Source of the DNA: Sphingobacteriaceae bacterium
GTDB lineage: Bacteria > Bacteroidota > Bacteroidia > Sphingobacteriales > Sphingobacteriaceae
Direction of reading: 5' to 3'
Assembly (NCBI GenBank): GCA_903644075.1
Contig: CAHJXH010000018.1
Location: forward strand, 1 to 33,241
Length of the DNA stretch: 33,241 nucleotides
Shown here: in pieces, positions 7,898-15,284 of the stretch
Position numbering within the stretch: the stretch's first letter is position 1
Layout: every line of letters starts with the position of its first letter
Notes under the pieces: generated by a model
Told to the model about the DNA's origin: nothing
Database searches by the model: none
What the model saw: only the letters and a program-made list of their open reading frames with translations
Translations under genes and position numbers: made by a program

Positions 7898-8903
7898 TGC
7901 TACACATATAAGCTTTGCGGCTAACGACAGGAGCTACTTTTCGCTCATTAAAAAAGAAATTCACCGTATTGCAACAGAAGCCGGCCTTAGCGCTGCAAGA
8001 ACCAATGAGCTTGACCTGATTGTTGCTGAGATGACCTCGAACCTGTTTAAATACAGTGATGATGGGGAGATTTTATTAGGCGTATTTAACAATGGCGGAT
8101 CGCCTTATATAGAACTGATTAGTATTGATAACGGCCCCGGGATGGTAAACCCTACCCGCATGATGCAGGATGGTGTATCAACCTCCAATACCTTAGGGCA
8201 CGGACTGGGCAGTATGAAAAGGCTTTCGGATACTTTCGAACTTTACTCGCAAATAGGCTGGGGTACTATTGTACTAAGCCGTGTTTATAATGAGCCCGAA
8301 AGGTTTAAACCGAAAAGCAAAGTTATTATGCGCCCTATTGTGGTTTTTAAACCGGGCGAAACTACAAGCGGCGACGGCTTTGTGTATAAAAAAACGGATA
8401 AGTATATTAAGATGATGCTGGCCGATGGCCTGGGGCATGGCCCCGAAGCGAATAAGGCCATTAATGAGGCTGCCGCGGCATTCAAAGTATTTCCTGATTA
8501 TAGCCCTACCGAGACTATCCGCTTTATCCATACTTCGATAAAGAAAACCCGTGGAGCTGTGATCAGTATCATTGGATATGATTTTGAACAAAAAGAATGG
8601 GCATCAGTTGGGGTAGGTAATATAGCAGTGCGCATGATGGGGCCTGCCGGGGCTTTCAGAAACCACATGTCGTACAACGGCATTGTGGGCCATAACATTC
8701 CTAATACCATGAACGATCAGAAATATGCTGCCGATCTGTACAACCAGGTGTTGCTATGTTCTGACGGTATTAAAACCCGGATAGACTTTGCCAAATACCC
8801 CTTGATGTACAAGTACGATCAGACTATATTAGCAGCCGCAATATATAAAGACCACGCCCGCCGGAATGATGATATGTCTGTAGTGCTGGCAAAATTGAAT
8901 TAA
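7890..8903 (+). CDS. RsbT-like ATPase fused to RsbX/SpoIIE-type phosphatase
   Basis: This 337-residue soluble protein is a fusion. Residues 1-132 form a GHKL ATPase/switch-kinase domain with an intact N box (Glu47, Asn51 in EMTSNLFKYSDDG), G1 box (DNGPGM, 80-85) and G2 box (GHGLGSMKRL, 103-112). Residues about 145-337 form a short PPM/SpoIIE-like phosphatase similar to RsbX, with metal-binding GDG (161-163), ADGLGHG (178-184), SDG (291-293) and NDD (326-328). RsbX resets the stressosome by dephosphorylating RsbS and RsbR; I infer the same. Having kinase-like and phosphatase domains in one chain suggests a bifunctional regulator. The stop codon abuts the next ATG (TAAATG). Confidence 0.88.
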   Translation: MADATHISFAANDRSYFSLIKKEIHRIATEAGLSAARTNELDLIVAEMTSNLFKYSDDGEILLGVFNNGGSPYIELISIDNGPGMVNPTRMMQDGVSTSNTLGHGLGSMKRLSDTFELYSQIGWGTIVLSRVYNEPERFKPKSKVIMRPIVVFKPGETTSGDGFVYKKTDKYIKMMLADGLGHGPEANKAINEAAAAFKVFPDYSPTETIRFIHTSIKKTRGAVISIIGYDFEQKEWASVGVGNIAVRMMGPAGAFRNHMSYNGIVGHNIPNTMNDQKYAADLYNQVLLCSDGIKTRIDFAKYPLMYKYDQTILAAAIYKDHARRNDDMSVVLAKLN

Positions 8904-10118
8904 ATGATAAACGTTGTCACAATCTCGCTCGAAAATGAAATGGATCTGGTGCTTGCGCACAAACGGTCTATGAAAGTTGCCGAAAGGTTAGGGCTCACAA
9001 CGTCTACACAAACCACTTTTGCCACCGCCGTATCTGAAATTGCCCGCGCCGTAATTGAGCATACCGATAGCGGCGAGCTTACCATTGGCCTGGAGCAAAA
9101 TAAGCAACGATATGCCCTAAAAGCCAATGTTGTTTATGACAGCGATGTGCGTTTTACCAATGACGATGCCGGCTTTTATTACGCGCAGAAATTAGTCCCC
9201 GAGTTTTACCTTACAGAAAGTAAAGCCGGTAACACCATCGAGATGAAGATCGGCTTGCCCAGGTCACTAAAACTCGACCCGGGAAAAATAACTGCCCTTA
9301 AAAGATCTTTTGCAGAAGAAGCCCCGCTTAATGCTTACGAAGAAATTAAGCAGCGCAATTTTACGTTAAACAAACTGGCCGAAGAGCAGGAAGAAGAACT
9401 TCGCCGCTCGAAAATTGTGGATGAGAAAAAAACGGAGTTTATATCTGTTGCCAGCCACGAAATAAAAACGCCTATAACTATTATTAAAGCTTACACCCAA
9501 ATAGCCAAAGGCCTTAAAGATCAATGCAGCGACCAGGTAAAAGCTATTCTGGATAAAATTGACGGGCAATCGTCAAAGCTGTTAACGCTGGTGCAGCAAC
9601 TATTGGATATTTCTAAAATGGAGAACGGGCACCTGCAATATGAGATAGAGCCTGTTGAATTAAATACGTACCTGCTAAATATAGTTGCCGTAATGCGCAA
9701 CATACTTCCAAATCATACAGTAACAACCAATGTAAGCAGTAATGTTTTGGTGAAGATTGATAAGCTAAGAATGGAGCAGGTGTTTTCTAACCTGGTAGGG
9801 AATGCGGCTAAATATTCAGGCAAAGGCACCACCATCCAAATCAACTGTTCGGTTTCTGAAGGTAACTTTATTAAAGTTGCCATATCCGATGAAGGTATTG
9901 GTATGTCGCCCGATAGCATCCAATCTATCTTCGATAAATTTTATCGGGATAAGGATGTCATCAAAACACATTCGGGTTTAGGTATGGGTTTGTACATCAC
10001 ATCTAAAATAGTTACCGACCACGGCGGTAAAATTTGGGTAGAAAGCGAAGAAAAAGTAGGTTCTACGTTTTTCTTTACCATCCCTTATGTAAGTGCAGAA
10101 CAGCCGTTGGTTGTTTAA
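8904..10118 (+). CDS. Soluble histidine kinase with degenerate RsbT-like N-terminal domain
   Basis: This 404-residue protein has no membrane segment. Residues about 1-122 resemble the RsbT ATPase fold encoded upstream (compare SEIARAVIEHTDSGEL with RsbT SELLRNMMRYANGG). The Asn of the N box is replaced by Ala48 and no G1 or G2 box is visible, so this part should not bind Mg-ATP. A coiled coil (about 143-175) leads to a HisKA domain with phospho-acceptor His185 (SVASHEIKTPI). A complete HATPase follows: SNLVGNAAKYS, DEGIG (329-333) and GLGMGLYI (358-365). I infer that the N-terminal domain docks onto stressosome components and controls the kinase. No response regulator is adjacent. Confidence 0.9.
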   Translation: MINVVTISLENEMDLVLAHKRSMKVAERLGLTTSTQTTFATAVSEIARAVIEHTDSGELTIGLEQNKQRYALKANVVYDSDVRFTNDDAGFYYAQKLVPEFYLTESKAGNTIEMKIGLPRSLKLDPGKITALKRSFAEEAPLNAYEEIKQRNFTLNKLAEEQEEELRRSKIVDEKKTEFISVASHEIKTPITIIKAYTQIAKGLKDQCSDQVKAILDKIDGQSSKLLTLVQQLLDISKMENGHLQYEIEPVELNTYLLNIVAVMRNILPNHTVTTNVSSNVLVKIDKLRMEQVFSNLVGNAAKYSGKGTTIQINCSVSEGNFIKVAISDEGIGMSPDSIQSIFDKFYRDKDVIKTHSGLGMGLYITSKIVTDHGGKIWVESEEKVGSTFFFTIPYVSAEQPLVV

Positions 10119-10130
10119 ACCTCAGCTCAA

Positions 10131-10149
10131 CCCTCTCCAAAGGAGAGGG
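10131..10149. repeat. CCCTCTCC/GGAGAGGG palindromic repeat, copy 2
   Basis: A perfect 8-bp stem with loop AAA lies 12 nt after the histidine kinase stop codon. No T-run follows on the plus strand, so it is a weak terminator at best. Confidence 0.75.
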
Positions 10150-10448
10150 AACTATAAGTCTTGATTCCTGGCTCTCGGTTCATGCTTCTCTTCCTGGGCG
10201 TTGCCTCCGGCCCGGGCTTTCCGCTCATACGCCTGCAGGCATTACGCGCGGGGCCGGTATCGGCTTCAATCCCTAACGCATGTTAAGCGTCTTGACTCTT
10301 GATTCTCGATTCTTGCTTCTCTTTTCCTATTCACTCATTCTATCATTCACTCCATCGCTCAGTAAAAATTTCCCTAACTTGCTAACACAAAATCAAAGTT
10401 CCGTGCGTTTTACAGGGACAGGTTTAAGTTAAATTTAAAAATACTACC
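10150..10448. repeat. Intergenic repeat-rich stretch
   Basis: No gene is supported here. Two copies of a degenerate TCTTGATTCTCGATTC-like simple repeat (10157-10182 and 10288-10322) flank a GC-rich block (about 10196-10280). An 80-residue open frame that runs through it is repeat-derived. The last 60 nt before the next gene are AT-rich with no recognisable -7 box. Confidence 0.6.
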
Positions 10449-10880
10449 ATGAGCAACCAACCACTTGATCCAGAGTTTAACGATGAAAACCTGGACAGAG
10501 ATAAAACATTAAAAGACGATCTGGGCGAAGAATCGGCAGCACAGGATCTGAAATACGATCCCGAAACCGACAGCTACGAAATTGAAGTAGAAAGCGATGA
10601 CCCGGACTACGACCCGCCTGCATTGTTTGATACCGCAGCACCGGGCGGCAGCGATGCCAATTCGGACTATGATGAAGCCAACCCTTACGATACCCGCGGC
10701 GAGTACGACAAGAACCGTTCGGTAGAAACCGACGTTGATTCATTGGGCATGCATATCGACGACGGTAAGATTGCCGAGCTGAGCCCGCTCGACGAAGAGC
10801 TGGCCCGCACACCCGAAGATGACCGGGACGACCTTGACGAAGAAGGTTATCCAAAAAACGATGGCGAATACCTTAAATAA
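10449..10880 (+). CDS. Acidic, probably disordered protein
   Basis: This 143-residue protein is strongly enriched in Asp and Glu and poor in large hydrophobics. It has no signal peptide or membrane segment and should be largely unfolded. Repeated short acidic motifs such as DDPDYDPP and YDEANPYDTRGEYD stand out. Similar acidic hypothetical proteins occur in Sphingobacteriaceae, but I recognise no named family. The frame is supported by consistent codon use and its own terminator at 10900-10924. It stands alone between the stressosome operon and namA. Function unknown. Confidence 0.75.
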   Translation: MSNQPLDPEFNDENLDRDKTLKDDLGEESAAQDLKYDPETDSYEIEVESDDPDYDPPALFDTAAPGGSDANSDYDEANPYDTRGEYDKNRSVETDVDSLGMHIDDGKIAELSPLDEELARTPEDDRDDLDEEGYPKNDGEYLK

Positions 10881-10899
10881 GTAATTAATAAATAGAAAG

Positions 10900-10924
10900 G
10901 GCAGGCAAATTTTGTCTGCCTTTT
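10900..10924 (+). terminator. Intrinsic terminator of the acidic-protein gene
   Basis: GGCAGGCAAA pairs with TTTGTCTGCC (one G-U wobble) and is followed by TTTT. It lies 19 nt past the stop codon. Confidence 0.85.
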
Positions 10925-11030
10925 CTGTTCAATACTAATTGCTGAAAATGGTATTTTTCTGCGCAGAAAATTCACATTAATTTCATTTAATTTTTACAAA
11001 TGTGAGGTACTGAAGAACCTTTCATTCCTG

Positions 11031-11038
11031 TACATTTG
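11031..11038 (+). promoter_or_regulatory. -7 promoter element of the OYE gene
   Basis: TACATTTG is a full match to TAnnTTTG and ends 8 nt before the ATG, so the 5' leader would be a few nucleotides at most. No TTG sits at the -33 position. Confidence 0.45.
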
Positions 11039-11046
11039 ATAGTACT

Positions 11047-12123
11047 ATGGCAAACTTATTTTCCCCAATTACAATAAAAAATATAGAGCTTAAAAACCGT
11101 ATCGTGGTATCGCCCATGTGCGAATATTCAAGTATTGACGGTTTTGCTAACAACTGGCACCTGGTGCATTTAGGTGCAAGGGCAGTAGGCGGCGCAGCAT
11201 TATTGATTACCGAAGCCAACGCAGTATCGCCCGAAGGCCGCATCACGTATGCAGATCTGGGCATCTGGAAAGATGAGCACATCGAAAAGCTGAAAGAGAT
11301 CACCGATTTTGTTCATGAGCAAGGAGCTTACATCGGCACACAGTTGGCGCATGCCGGTCGTAAAGCCAGTCATGAGAAACCTTGGTTAGGTGGTGGCAAG
11401 CAAATACCGTTCGATCAGCCTAATGGCTGGAAATCTGTATCGGCAAGCGACTTACCTTTTACTGATACCGAAGAAGCTCCGGTAGCATTAGATAAAGCAG
11501 GCATTGAAAAAGTAATAGCCGATTTTAAAGCAGCAGCCATCCGTGCTGATAAAGCAGGTTTCGACTTAATTGAGTTACACGGTGCGCATGGTTACCTGAT
11601 CAACCAGTTTCTATCGCCTTTAAGCAACAAACGCACTGATGAATATGGTGGCTCGTTCGATAACCGTATTCGTTTCTTATTAGAAATTATCGACGCAGTG
11701 CGTGATGTTTGGCCTGCAGAAAAGCTGTTGTTCGTACGGATCTCGGCTACAGAATGGGTTGATGGCGGTTGGGATGCAGATGATTCTGTAGCACTTGCCA
11801 AAATCCTCAAAACAAAAGGTGTGGACCTGATCGACTGCTCTACCGGTGGTAACTCACCATTACAGCAAATACCAATTAAATTAGGTTACCAGGTTGAGTT
11901 TGCCGAAAAGGTAAAACGCGAAGCAGATATATTAACCGGTGCTGTAGGCTTAATTGTAAAAAGTGACCAAGCCGATGAAATAATCAGCAGCGGCCAGGCC
12001 GATCTGGTTTTCCTTGCCCGCGAAGAACTACGCGATCCTAACTTCCCGCTCCGCGCAGCGTTTGAACTTGAGACAGAGGTTAAATGGCCGGTACAATACG
12101 AACGGGCGAAATTTCATAAATAG
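11047..12123 (+). CDS. namA: Old-yellow-enzyme family NAD(P)H:flavin oxidoreductase (NamA/YqjM-like)
   Basis: This 358-residue FMN-dependent TIM-barrel ene-reductase reduces activated C=C bonds, typically of reactive electrophiles. It matches the thermophilic-like YqjM class. Cys25 and Tyr27 (SPMCEYSS) modulate the flavin. QLAHAGRKAS follows, and HGAHGYLINQFLSP carries the substrate-binding His180 and His183. The FMN-phosphate region is near TGAVGLIVKS. The length is typical. With OsmC encoded downstream it suggests a small oxidative/electrophile-stress cluster, though 109 nt of repeat-containing DNA separates them. Confidence 0.93.
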   Translation: MANLFSPITIKNIELKNRIVVSPMCEYSSIDGFANNWHLVHLGARAVGGAALLITEANAVSPEGRITYADLGIWKDEHIEKLKEITDFVHEQGAYIGTQLAHAGRKASHEKPWLGGGKQIPFDQPNGWKSVSASDLPFTDTEEAPVALDKAGIEKVIADFKAAAIRADKAGFDLIELHGAHGYLINQFLSPLSNKRTDEYGGSFDNRIRFLLEIIDAVRDVWPAEKLLFVRISATEWVDGGWDADDSVALAKILKTKGVDLIDCSTGGNSPLQQIPIKLGYQVEFAEKVKREADILTGAVGLIVKSDQADEIISSGQADLVFLAREELRDPNFPLRAAFELETEVKWPVQYERAKFHK

Positions 12124-12176
12124 TCGGAGGCCGGAAGATTAGGAGTCCGGAAGTCGGTAAGTCCGTGAGTCCGACA
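12122..12176. repeat. AGTCCGGAAGTC-type simple repeat
   Basis: Several imperfect units related to AGTCCGGAAGTC and AAGTCCGTGAGTCCG follow the namA stop codon. The same units recur, in both orientations, at 21784-21923. Confidence 0.75.
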
Positions 12177-12232
12177 TTGGCACATTTTCGAATTAACTAA
12201 TCAACAAATTAAAATCACATAAATAAATTATC

Positions 12233-12655
12233 ATGAAACGTACAGCAAATGCACATTGGAATGGCACATTAAAAGAAGGTAAAGGTGAAATTACTACGCA
12301 AAGCACCACGCTTAACAAAACGCAATACTCTTTCAAAACCCGTTTTGAGGATGGTATTGGTACCAACCCCGAAGAGCTGATTGCAGCTGCACACGCAGGT
12401 TGCTTCACCATGGCTGTAGGTGCTGCGCTTACCCAGCAAGGCATCACCCCTGGCGACCTGACCACCGATGCTATTTTAGACCTTGATATGGTTGCTTTAG
12501 AAATTAAAGGCATCCACCTGGAGCTTAAAGCATCAGCAATTGATGGCGTATCTGAAGATCAATTTAAACAAGTTGCCGAAGGCGCTAAAGCTGGTTGTAT
12601 TGTATCGAAAGCACTGAGCGTGCCAATTACTTTGAGTGTAACTTACGGAGCGTAA
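12233..12655 (+). CDS. osmC: OsmC family peroxiredoxin
   Basis: This 140-residue OsmC-type protein reduces organic hydroperoxides with a reactive cysteine pair. Both cysteines are present: Cys57 (AAAHAGCFTMA) and Cys122 (AKAGCIVSKAL). The catalytic Arg is probably Arg37 (FKTRFEDG) and the glutamate is in TNPEELI. It resembles the OsmC rather than the Ohr branch, judging by the N-terminal RTANAHWNGTLKEGKG. Active as a cytoplasmic dimer in known members. Confidence 0.93.
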   Translation: MKRTANAHWNGTLKEGKGEITTQSTTLNKTQYSFKTRFEDGIGTNPEELIAAAHAGCFTMAVGAALTQQGITPGDLTTDAILDLDMVALEIKGIHLELKASAIDGVSEDQFKQVAEGAKAGCIVSKALSVPITLSVTYGA

Positions 12656-12731
12656 ACTCCTCCCAACCCTCCCCGAAGGGGGGCTTTAACTACCTTTTAC
12701 CCCCTCTCCTTTGGAGAGGGTTGGGGAGAGG
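12656..12731. repeat. Double palindromic repeat before DUF4230, copy 3 of the CCCTCTCC family
   Basis: A CCCTCCCC-GAA-GGGGGG hairpin (about 12668-12682) is followed by CCCTCTCC-TTT-GGAGAGGG (12702-12720) and GGGGAGAGG. The first could end the osmC transcript. As with copy 1, the unit ends shortly before a start codon (12747). Confidence 0.75.
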
Positions 12732-12746
12732 TTTATTTAAAACATT

Positions 12747-13343
12747 ATGGCCTTTACCTCCCGTTCGCGCGTATCCTATAGCCTCATCGTATCACTGGTG
12801 ATCGTTGGCTTCCTTGTTTTCCTGTTCTTCTACCTTAAACATCAGTTTACCGCGGTGCGTACCGAGGTGAACGAAGATGTGATGGTGCAAAAGATAACCA
12901 GCATGGGCAAGCTCGAACTGGTAAAATACTCGATGAAGGACGTGATCGAGAAAAAAGAGATTCACACCTTTTGGCCCGATGAAAAAGTGCTTTTCCTGGC
13001 CGTAGGGGAGGTAACCGCCTGTATCGACCTCACCAAAATTAAAAAAGCCGACATTACCCAAACCGCCAATCACGATACCGTAACTGTACTGCTACCCAAA
13101 GCCGAGATATGTTACGTAAAGCTCGATCACCAAAAATCAAAGGTCTACGATATTACCGGCGCCATCTTCCCCGGCAATGCCAAAAATATGGTAGAGGATA
13201 TTTACAAAGTTGCCGAAATACGCCTGCTGGATAACGCCAATGATATGAATATTGTGGGCAAAGCACAGGATAATGCGCAGTTAATATTTAAGCCGATGTT
13301 GGAAAATGTATCGGGTAAAGTGGTGGTGATTAGGTTTAAGTAA
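12747..13343 (+). CDS. DUF4230 membrane-anchored protein
   Basis: This 198-residue protein has a single N-terminal membrane anchor (about residues 11-31, YSLIVSLVIVGFLVFLFFYL) and a soluble part of about 165 residues. That part matches DUF4230: KITSMGKLELVKYSMKDVIE, then LFLAVGEVTACIDLTKI and a VLLPKAEI segment. DUF4230 proteins are widespread in Bacteroidota and Firmicutes and have no established function. The protein probably sits in the inner membrane with its domain in the periplasm. The start ATG lies 15 nt past the GGGGAGAGG of the repeat. Confidence 0.88.
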   Translation: MAFTSRSRVSYSLIVSLVIVGFLVFLFFYLKHQFTAVRTEVNEDVMVQKITSMGKLELVKYSMKDVIEKKEIHTFWPDEKVLFLAVGEVTACIDLTKIKKADITQTANHDTVTVLLPKAEICYVKLDHQKSKVYDITGAIFPGNAKNMVEDIYKVAEIRLLDNANDMNIVGKAQDNAQLIFKPMLENVSGKVVVIRFK

Positions 13344-13386
13344 ATTGGCGGGCTGAGGTATTAGAAATAGTTAAAACTTAATAGAA

Positions 13387-13872
13387 GTGAAGAAATTACT
13401 CTTGTATTTATTTCTTACGTTGTTCAGTTCAAGTTTATTTGCATAAGAACAAAGCAAACGCCTGACATTTATTCTATTTATAGATAAGCAGTTGCCAACC
13501 AAAGGGATAACAAACGGTGTGTTTTTACTGAAGGACAATAGTGATGCAATAAAGGATACAATACCTTTTGACTACCATGTCGGCGGTTTGGTAATGACTG
13601 CTTCTGATTATAAAAAACTCTTCGTGTCAGCTCCTAATTATAGAGTATCAGTTAAATTTAGGTATACAGAATTTCGGCCGCAGTATATACAAAATGACTA
13701 TGAAAAAGAGATTCCCAAAGGGTGGCTTAATGAAGAATATACGATTCTGAAAGTTTATAATTACGCAAATAAGGTAAGCCGGGCTGAATATGTTTTTAAA
13801 GCAAATGAAAAATACCTGATCCAAATTAAAATCCCGGCAAGCAGTACAATACTAATAACTCATAAAAAGTAA
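13387..13872 (+). pseudogene. Secreted hypothetical protein gene interrupted by an in-frame TAA
   Basis: From a GTG at 13387 the frame encodes a clear signal peptide (VKKLLLYLFLTLFSSSLFA), then TAA at 13444-13446, then continues in the same frame without a stop to 13872 (EQSKRLTFILFIDKQLPTKG and onward). The stop falls exactly at the signal-peptide cleavage point. A single C-to-T change from CAA (Gln) would explain it, giving the common FA|Q junction. The remaining 143 or so residues look like a small beta-rich domain of no recognised family. It could be a nonsense pseudogene, a sequencing error or a readthrough site. Reinitiation at TTG 13492 would give a protein without an export signal. 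Base composition is more AT-rich than its neighbours. Confidence 0.75.
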
Positions 13873-13884
13873 ACCCCCATAGCT

Positions 13885-13907
13885 GGCGCGAGCGTGCCGC
13901 TCGTGCC
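13885..13907. repeat. GGCGCGAGCG/CGCTCGTGCC hairpin
   Basis: Two 10-nt arms with one mismatch and a TGC loop lie 12 nt past the interrupted gene. No T-run follows directly. Confidence 0.65.
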
Positions 13908-13931
13908 CACATTAGATCTTTATTGAAGAAA

Positions 13932-13939
13932 TAATTTTG
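13932..13939 (+). promoter_or_regulatory. -7 promoter element of a lipoprotein gene
   Basis: TAATTTTG matches TAnnTTTG, 31 nt before the ATG at 13971. It lies immediately before another in-frame ATG at 13941, which favours the later start. Confidence 0.45.
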
Positions 13940-13970
13940 AATGACTGTGATTAACGCTAAGTACCATTAC

Positions 13971-14411
13971 ATGAAATTACTACTACTATTCGCAGTCATG
14001 TTTTGTAGCGCGTGCATGTTCTATCCTAATAATAAGACGGTAAATATTAAACTAAATCCTAATAAAAGCGGATGGTATTTTATGGAAATTATTAGAGATA
14101 GTTCTCTAAAAGATACAGGTACAGTATATACTCAATTCGATGATACAATCCGATTAGTTTCAGTCCGGATCAATCACATTGACCAAACAATTTTAAGCCC
14201 GTACGATTACGCCGGTAATAGTTTATCATCCAGGCTTAAATATTTAGGACTATTGGGGGCGAAAGGACGATCATTTTTCGAATTTTATAACCCTACTGAT
14301 GAGGAGCTTATAAATATTGATAAATGGATGCCGTCAAATAATCGCGCATGGCAAATTCGGTTAGATGAAAACAAAGAATTTGATAAGTATTTCAAAAAAA
14401 GGAATAATTAA
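13971..14411 (+). CDS. Small hypothetical lipoprotein
   Basis: Using ATG 13971 the product is 146 residues with a textbook lipoprotein signal (MKLLLLFAVMFCSAC, lipidated Cys15). Starting at 13941 would put ten non-signal residues in front and lie at the promoter. The mature part is AT-rich in coding and shows no recognised domain. It has a beta-rich pattern (KTVNIKLNPNKSGWYFMEI) and a lysine/asparagine-rich tail. With the interrupted gene upstream it forms a low-GC patch, which may be acquired DNA. Function unknown. Confidence 0.7.
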   Translation: MKLLLLFAVMFCSACMFYPNNKTVNIKLNPNKSGWYFMEIIRDSSLKDTGTVYTQFDDTIRLVSVRINHIDQTILSPYDYAGNSLSSRLKYLGLLGAKGRSFFEFYNPTDEELINIDKWMPSNNRAWQIRLDENKEFDKYFKKRNN

Positions 14412-14453
14412 TCATCTTGCATGCGCGTGAGAAAATCTTAACCCACCACCCAC

Positions 14454-14481
14454 AAAAAAGCCCTCTCCTTCAGGAGAGGGC
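14454..14481 (-). terminator. Terminator of the DUF2490 gene (repeat-family copy 4)
   Basis: GCCCTCTCC-TGAA-GGAGAGGGC followed by six T on the minus strand, 53 nt past the DUF2490 stop codon. It is also a member of the CCCTCTCC/GGAGAGGG repeat family. Confidence 0.8.
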
Positions 14482-14533
14482 AGCACTATCATTTTACTTT
14501 ACACCCGCATTCACGGGTGAGGTTTGAGGCTTC

Positions 14534-15241
14534 TTAAAACCTCGTATACAACGCAACTTGCGCTACGTGGTTCATGGTATTAGCCTGTGTTTCTATCTGG
14601 TTAATGTACTGGTTTAGGTAACCGGCTTCCATATCAAAAAATTTGCTAAAACGGTAACCGAAGGCTACATAAGCGCGGTTTTGATCGAACACGCTGCCGT
14701 TGGTGGCATCCTTATTTTGTATGTTGGCAAATACCTCGTTTTGCAGGGCTACGAAAGTGCCTTGCGTAAACTCATTCACTTTGGTGGTAGGTATTACCCC
14801 GCGTATAAAGTAGCGCATCCGCTGGGCGAAGAAATCTTCTTTAGCACCCTGGCTATCCACAAAGCGCTGCTCCAGCCTAAAGCGGTGCATTACACTTGTA
14901 CGCTGTATTTTGTGCGTGTAAATATACTGCTCCCAGATGCGCTGTTCACGGCGGAAACTATTCTCCGTGTCGGTAACCTTATGGGTGCCGGTGTACAGAT
15001 AGCCAACAGTGGCAATCTTGTTTTTCTTAATATAATAGCTTACTCCCGGGCGGATTAGTGGGTTTTTGAGATATTCCCAATCATCAGCAGAACGGAATTG
15101 CGCGTCGAACATCATCCCCCAGTGTTCCGAAAATTTTTGCGTGTGGAACCAGGCTCCCCAGCCCGAAAACTCCTGCGTTTGCGCCCGCACCTGCATAGCA
15201 AGGCTAACCGCTGCCAGAGCCAGTAATAGTTTTAGTTTCAT
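14534..15241 (-). CDS. DUF2490 outer-membrane beta-barrel protein
   Basis: This 235-residue protein has a signal peptide cleaved near VRAQ|TQEF and then alternating beta strands ending in an aromatic residue (VAQVALYTRF), typical of an outer-membrane barrel. It matches DUF2490 throughout, with FSGWGAWFHTQKFSEHWG, the R-rich RRHRF-like strands (MHRFRLEQRFV) and GYRFSKFFDMEAGYLNQY. The family function is unknown. It is monocistronic, with its own terminator and a -7 box at 15277-15284. Confidence 0.9.
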   Translation of the reverse strand: MKLKLLLALAAVSLAMQVRAQTQEFSGWGAWFHTQKFSEHWGMMFDAQFRSADDWEYLKNPLIRPGVSYYIKKNKIATVGYLYTGTHKVTDTENSFRREQRIWEQYIYTHKIQRTSVMHRFRLEQRFVDSQGAKEDFFAQRMRYFIRGVIPTTKVNEFTQGTFVALQNEVFANIQNKDATNGSVFDQNRAYVAFGYRFSKFFDMEAGYLNQYINQIETQANTMNHVAQVALYTRF

Positions 15242-15276
15242 AGTCTATCCTAATTTGTAAAGTTTGGAATTTGAAG

Positions 15277-15284
15277 CAAAAATA
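15277..15284 (-). promoter_or_regulatory. -7 promoter element of the DUF2490 gene
   Basis: The minus strand reads TATTTTTG, a TAnnTTTG match 35 nt before the start codon. No clear -33 TTG. Confidence 0.45.

Noticed and set aside
10034..10276. 80-residue open frame after the histidine kinase
   Set aside because: It overlaps the kinase gene in another frame and then reads through repeat DNA.
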